From Natrialba asiatica DSM 12278 (GTDB lineage: Archaea; Halobacteriota; Halobacteria; Halobacteriales; Natrialbaceae): a DNA stretch of 64,000 nucleotides. The position numbers were made by a program, and so were the translations under genes. The stretch lies in NCBI RefSeq assembly GCF_000337555.1, contig NZ_AOIO01000031.1, positions 44,177-108,176 on the forward strand, written 5' to 3'. The notes under the pieces were generated by a model. That model worked only from the letters and a program-made list of their open reading frames with translations, did no database searches and had not been told where the DNA came from. This document shows positions 61,155 through 64,000 of the stretch, piece by piece (position 1 is the stretch's first letter; each line of letters starts with the position of its first letter).

Positions 61155-61955
61155 CTACTCCTCGTCCGTTCGGGGATCGCGGTGATACTCGCCGTCGCCG
61201 CCGTGACCCTCGATGGCGGCGATTGCACGCTGGGCGCTCTCCTCAAGTTGGGATTCGGCTGTCTTGTAGTTGGGTGCCTGCACGCGGATGCGGTACTCGG
61301 GCGCGCCGACGTAGGTGACGTCGAGGTCGACCTCTTCGGGCACCTCGCCGTTTCCTTCGGCTGCGGTCAGCGCCTCGCGGATCCCGTCGACGCCGCTTGC
61401 GGACGGGTTCTCGAGGTCGACGTAGCCGGTGACGTTGACGTACGGCACCGAGACGTTTTCGCGGGCGGTTTCGACGAGCGCGTCGATCTCCTCGTCCGTG
61501 AGTTCGGTGTCTTCGAGCGCCTCGTGACCGTGGATCGCGGCCTGCTTGAAGCCCTCGTAGAGGCTGCCGTGAGCACCGATCAGTTCGTTTGCGATCGCGG
61601 TGTATTCCTCGTCTTCGATCTCTTCGCCCGTCGCCAGATCCATCCAGTTGTCGGCCTTCTGCTCGTTTTTCCACTGCTGGATCTTCTCGGAGCGCTGGTG
61701 ATCGTTGACGTCCTTGAGCGAGAGATCGATCTGCTGGGACCCCTCGTCAACGTCTAGGACCTTACAGACGACGATCTGGCCCTCGCGGACGTGGTCGCGG
61801 ACGTTCTTGATCCATCCGCTTGCGACCTCGGAGATGTGAATCAGGCCGCGCTTGTCCTTGTACTCCTCGAGATCGACGAAGACACCGAAGTCTTCGATCT
61901 CGTCGATCTTGCCGACGACGAGTTCGCCGGGGTCGGGCCAGCCGCTATACTTCAT
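61155..61955 (-). CDS. Translation initiation factor aIF2 subunit alpha
   Basis: A 266-residue factor. Residues 8-85 form the S1/OB domain ([40 protein letters not shown]), followed by a helical domain and the C-terminal alpha/beta domain ([31 protein letters not shown]). It is part of the heterotrimer that brings initiator tRNA to the ribosome. Its ATG overlaps the eS27 stop (ATGA), so the genes are coupled. The initiator tRNA itself is encoded 1.5 kb away. Confidence 0.96.
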   Translation of the reverse strand: MKYSGWPDPGELVVGKIDEIEDFGVFVDLEEYKDKRGLIHISEVASGWIKNVRDHVREGQIVVCKVLDVDEGSQQIDLSLKDVNDHQRSEKIQQWKNEQKADNWMDLATGEEIEDEEYTAIANELIGAHGSLYEGFKQAAIHGHEALEDTELTDEEIDALVETARENVSVPYVNVTGYVDLENPSASGVDGIREALTAAEGNGEVPEEVDLDVTYVGAPEYRIRVQAPNYKTAESQLEESAQRAIAAIEGHGGDGEYHRDPRTDEE

Positions 61956-62125
61956 CGTGACTCGACTGTGTCCGTGATCTCGTGTTCGATCTCGGCCTTG
62001 CCACCGGTCGGTCGCGCGAGAGTGGTGCCACAGACGGCACAGGCGACCTCCGTCGCGGCCTTGCCGAAGACGGTCTGTTCGTTCTCGCAGTCACTGCAGC
62101 GAACGGTGTAGAAATTTCCTGCCAT
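61952..62125 (-). CDS. rps27e: 30S ribosomal protein eS27
   Basis: A 57-residue zinc ribbon ribosomal protein. It begins [17 protein letters not shown] and has the second pair CAVCG at about residues 29-33, then the [10 protein letters not shown] tail conserved in eS27. It lies in the operon eL42-eS27-aIF2a, 5 bases after eL42 and overlapping the aIF2-alpha start. Confidence 0.96.
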   Translation of the reverse strand: MAGNFYTVRCSDCENEQTVFGKAATEVACAVCGTTLARPTGGKAEIEHEITDTVESR

Positions 62126-62130
62126 TGAAA

Positions 62131-62412
62131 TCACTCCTGGAACTCGAGTCGGCCGGCGCGCCATCCTTCGCGGAGGTGGGCCTTGCCACACTCGCTGCAA
62201 CGGTACTTGAGGTCGGTCTTCTTGGTGGGCTTTTCGCCGCCGGGAACCTTCGAGAAGCGACCCGAGTTCCCGATCGTTGCGCTGTTACGCCGGGTTCGGC
62301 GAGCGTCCCATTTCATGCCGGAGGAACGACCCGATCGGGACTTCTCGACTTCGTGTTCGTGATGTTCGTTACAGTGCGGACAATACGTATTGAATCGGCG
62401 TGGCATCTGCAT
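62131..62412 (-). CDS. rpl44e: 50S ribosomal protein eL42 (L44e)
   Basis: A 93-residue ribosomal protein with two Cys pairs: [15 protein letters not shown] near the N-terminus and [10 protein letters not shown] near residue 70, plus the basic [13 protein letters not shown] stretch. This is typical of eL42, located near the E site. It is the first gene of the operon; a TTTTAAA element on the minus strand near 62447-62453 may be its promoter. Confidence 0.97.
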   Translation of the reverse strand: MQMPRRFNTYCPHCNEHHEHEVEKSRSGRSSGMKWDARRTRRNSATIGNSGRFSKVPGGEKPTKKTDLKYRCSECGKAHLREGWRAGRLEFQE

Positions 62413-62536
62413 GGTTATCTCACTTGACGTGGGCTAAGATAGCGCCGTTTAAAACCCGTTTGGTTCGTCGTCGGATCCGCTCCGGGAACGCTACCGCAAG
62501 ACCCCTTCCGCTCTCTCGTGTGCGCACGCGTTCGAA

Positions 62537-62542
62537 GCGTTT
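62537..62542 (+). promoter_or_regulatory. TATA-like promoter of the HAH_0734-like gene
   Basis: TTTAAT, centred about 30 bases before ATG 62570, suiting a leaderless mRNA. Confidence 0.45.
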
Positions 62543-62569
62543 AATCTCCTCTCGTGAGAACTCGCCCGT

Positions 62570-62836
62570 ATGAAACAGCTCATCATCCGCGGCGATCCCG
62601 GGATCAGAAAGGGTGCGATCATCGAAATCGACGGTGAGCGAGTGGTCTGTTTCGGGATCAACCGCAACGGCGAGTGGCACGGCCCCGAGGAGGTCCAATT
62701 GTGGTGTACCGTCGGCGCTGAATCCGAATACGGGGACTTCGAACGCCGAAACTTCATCCCTCACTTCCTCGATGTCGAACGCGTCGATGCCGACGCCGTC
62801 GAAGTCGTCCGGCCGCAGGGTGAACTCGCGGTCTAA
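62570..62836 (+). CDS. HAH_0734-family small protein
   Basis: An 88-residue conserved haloarchaeal protein. It opens MKQLIIRGDPGIRKGAIIEI and contains GEWHGPEEVQLWCTVG and FERRNFIPHFLDVE, which match the small family named after the Haloarcula gene. It is soluble, mostly beta, with a single Cys. Divergent from the eL42 operon. Function unknown. Confidence 0.85.
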   Translation: MKQLIIRGDPGIRKGAIIEIDGERVVCFGINRNGEWHGPEEVQLWCTVGAESEYGDFERRNFIPHFLDVERVDADAVEVVRPQGELAV

Positions 62837-62946
62837 GTCGGCGCGCCCGGCTGTCGTGCAATCGTAAGACGGACCCCGACAGATCCGTCAGTGGGCGATC
62901 GCGTCGAGAATCGAGTGCTGAGCGAAACCGGGCCTGGTATTCGACG

Positions 62947-63399
62947 ATGACCGACTCTTTCGGTGAGACGATTCGGACGCGACTCCGTGCGCTTCACTCG
63001 GCGAGCCGGTTCCGCCAGTTCGCAGGCGTCGGACTCGTCGGTGCAACGGTGGATATCGGCACGTTAATCCTCCTGGTCGAGGCGATGGAGGTCTCGGCCG
63101 TCCCGGGAAAAGCCCTCTCTTGGGAGCTCTCGATCGTGGTTATCTTCGTCCTCAATGAGTGGTGGACGTTCGCCAGCCACGGCGAGATGCACTTGCGAGC
63201 CCTGGGCGCACGATTTCTGCGGTCGAACGCGGTACGATTCCTGGGATTTCTGGTGACACTCGGCGTCTTTACGCTGTTGGTCAACAGCGCCGGGCTCTGG
63301 TATGGTGTGGCGAACGTCCTCGGGATCGGCGTGGGATTCTTCGTCAACTACACCTGTGAGAGTCTCTACACGTGGCGGGTCCACCGCGATGAACGGTAG
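62947..63399 (+). CDS. GtrA-family membrane protein
   Basis: A 150-residue protein with four hydrophobic segments. The start FRQFAGVGLVGATVDIGTLILL is the GtrA N-terminus; FVLNEWWTF contains the conserved Asn/Trp of the second helix, and GFFVNYTCESLYTWR the last. GtrA-like proteins are thought to flip polyprenol-linked sugars for surface glycosylation. No glycosyltransferase is adjacent. Confidence 0.9.
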   Translation: MTDSFGETIRTRLRALHSASRFRQFAGVGLVGATVDIGTLILLVEAMEVSAVPGKALSWELSIVVIFVLNEWWTFASHGEMHLRALGARFLRSNAVRFLGFLVTLGVFTLLVNSAGLWYGVANVLGIGVGFFVNYTCESLYTWRVHRDER

Positions 63400-63459
63400 A
63401 AACCCCCATGCGGCGGTCGAATCACAACCCTTAACTAGCACACCGGGTTACGATATGGT

Positions 63460-63534
63460 AGCGGGATGGGATAGCCAGGAGATTCCGGCGGGCTCATAAC
63501 CCGCAGACCGGTAGTTCAAATCTACCTCCCGCTA
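63460..63534 (+). tRNA. Initiator tRNA-Met (anticodon CAU)
   Basis: A 75-nt cloverleaf without encoded CCA: acceptor AGCGGGA with UCCCGCU, anticodon stem GCGGG/CCCGC with loop CUCAUAA, T-arm GGUAG/CUACC. The A1:U72 pair and the run of G:C pairs in the lower anticodon stem mark an archaeal initiator. A CCTTAACTAG element lies about 25-30 bases upstream and may be its promoter. Confidence 0.95.
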
Positions 63535-63819
63535 TACTTCTGCCGGAGCAAACTTCTGACCGACAAGTTCGTTTCGTCACTCGGATCAGTCACGTCGTTC
63601 AGACACCGGTACCGGACGAAAGCGTTTCTCTCTCGTCGTCCCAGGCTGTTCCCAGCCGATGGGCTAGTACTATCAGTGACATTTGAGACGGAGGTCGGGC
63701 CGTTCCACGTCCCGAGTACGGTGCTTCTTCCGTGACGTCTGGCTGTCGCTGCTCCAGATCTCTAAGAGAAAGATCACTGAGTAACGTACCGGGATCTGTA
63801 GACACCACCGAAGTGATGG

Positions 63820-64000
63820 TCAATCCGACCGCACCGTCTGCTCGAGTTCAGTCGGCGGCAGTTCGTTTTCGAGGCGAAGACAGGAGGCGGTCTGTCCGGC
63901 CGTCGCGTCCTCGAGCGTCGGAGACTGTGACTCGCAGGGCGTCGCGAATTCGGTTGCGAGTCGCTCGCGGGCGGCCGCCGGATTGCCGCTGACGAGGTCG
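63820..64000 (-). CDS. C-terminus of a probable peptide ABC transporter ATPase (5' partial)
   Basis: The minus-strand frame is open to the right edge and ends with a TGA at 63820-63822. The visible 60 residues include NPAAARERLATEF, PCESQSPTLED and ASCLRLENELPP. This resembles the cysteine-containing C-terminal region of oligopeptide/dipeptide transporter ATPases (P-x-C and x-x-C pattern). The ATPase core is outside the window, so the assignment is tentative. Confidence 0.5.
   Translation of the reverse strand, partial: DLVSGNPAAARERLATEFATPCESQSPTLEDATAGQTASCLRLENELPPTELEQTVRSD

Noticed and set aside
63599-63823. Minus-strand frame of 74 codons before the right-edge gene
   Set aside because: Polar, low-complexity product without motifs, and it ends in the next gene's stop region; no promoter or SD seen.

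Overview
This window is chromosomal DNA from a high-GC halophilic archaeon (class Halobacteria). Almost every protein is acidic. Exported proteins carry Tat-type twin-arginine signals, often with a lipobox. Many genes have a TATA-like box about 24-30 bases before the start codon, which fits leaderless transcripts. Archaeal-type information genes are present: aEF1A, uS10, eL42, eS27, aIF2-alpha, Nop10 and an initiator tRNA with an A1:U72 pair. I cannot fix the genus. I saw no CRISPR array, insertion sequence, rRNA or replication origin.

Layout. 1-4.9 kb: molybdenum genes (a YqeC-like protein cut by the window edge, MobA, a Cys-type formate dehydrogenase alpha subunit) and an Ogt-type DNA repair protein. 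5.0-9.6 kb: a low-GC lipoprotein, then a minus-strand operon of three periplasmic-binding-protein-fold proteins without signal peptides plus a VOC protein, with a divergent cupin. 11.0-14.8 kb: an unknown helical protein, a PQQ alcohol dehydrogenase with the Asp-x-Asp pair typical of lanthanide enzymes, and an exported two-domain cupredoxin. 14.9-18.8 kb: EamA permease, NosL-like lipoprotein, PstS followed by what looks like a truncated pstC, and an Lrp regulator. 19-25.9 kb: a LolA-like lipoprotein, the korAB ferredoxin oxidoreductase, a PHP phosphoesterase and small envelope proteins.

25.9-38.7 kb: aromatic amino acid genes aroC, aroA and a tyrA-like gene, with a KaiC-like ATPase and a histidine kinase between aroC and aroA; then an M24 peptidase, an Rsm22-like methyltransferase and SurE. 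39-46.9 kb: small regulatory and membrane genes, then a tightly overlapping three-gene AddB-like / Cas4-like / AddA-like helicase-nuclease operon. 47-53.3 kb: small genes, tRNA-Ala(CGC), rhomboid protease, rpsJ-tef1, and an ACT-domain/homoserine dehydrogenase operon preceded by a possible leaderless leader peptide. 53.4-64 kb: a Tat/PGF-CTERM beta-propeller protein, ROK glucokinase, a universal stress protein, SDR, a geranylgeranyl-reductase-like flavoprotein, a winged-helix protein, the conserved PAC2-nop10-aIF2a-rps27e-rpl44e run, a GtrA protein, tRNA-iMet and the end of a probable ABC transporter ATPase.

The parts most worth follow-up are the signal-less binding-protein triad, the quinoprotein/cupredoxin operon, the AddAB/Cas4-like operon and the leader peptide before the homoserine dehydrogenase operon.
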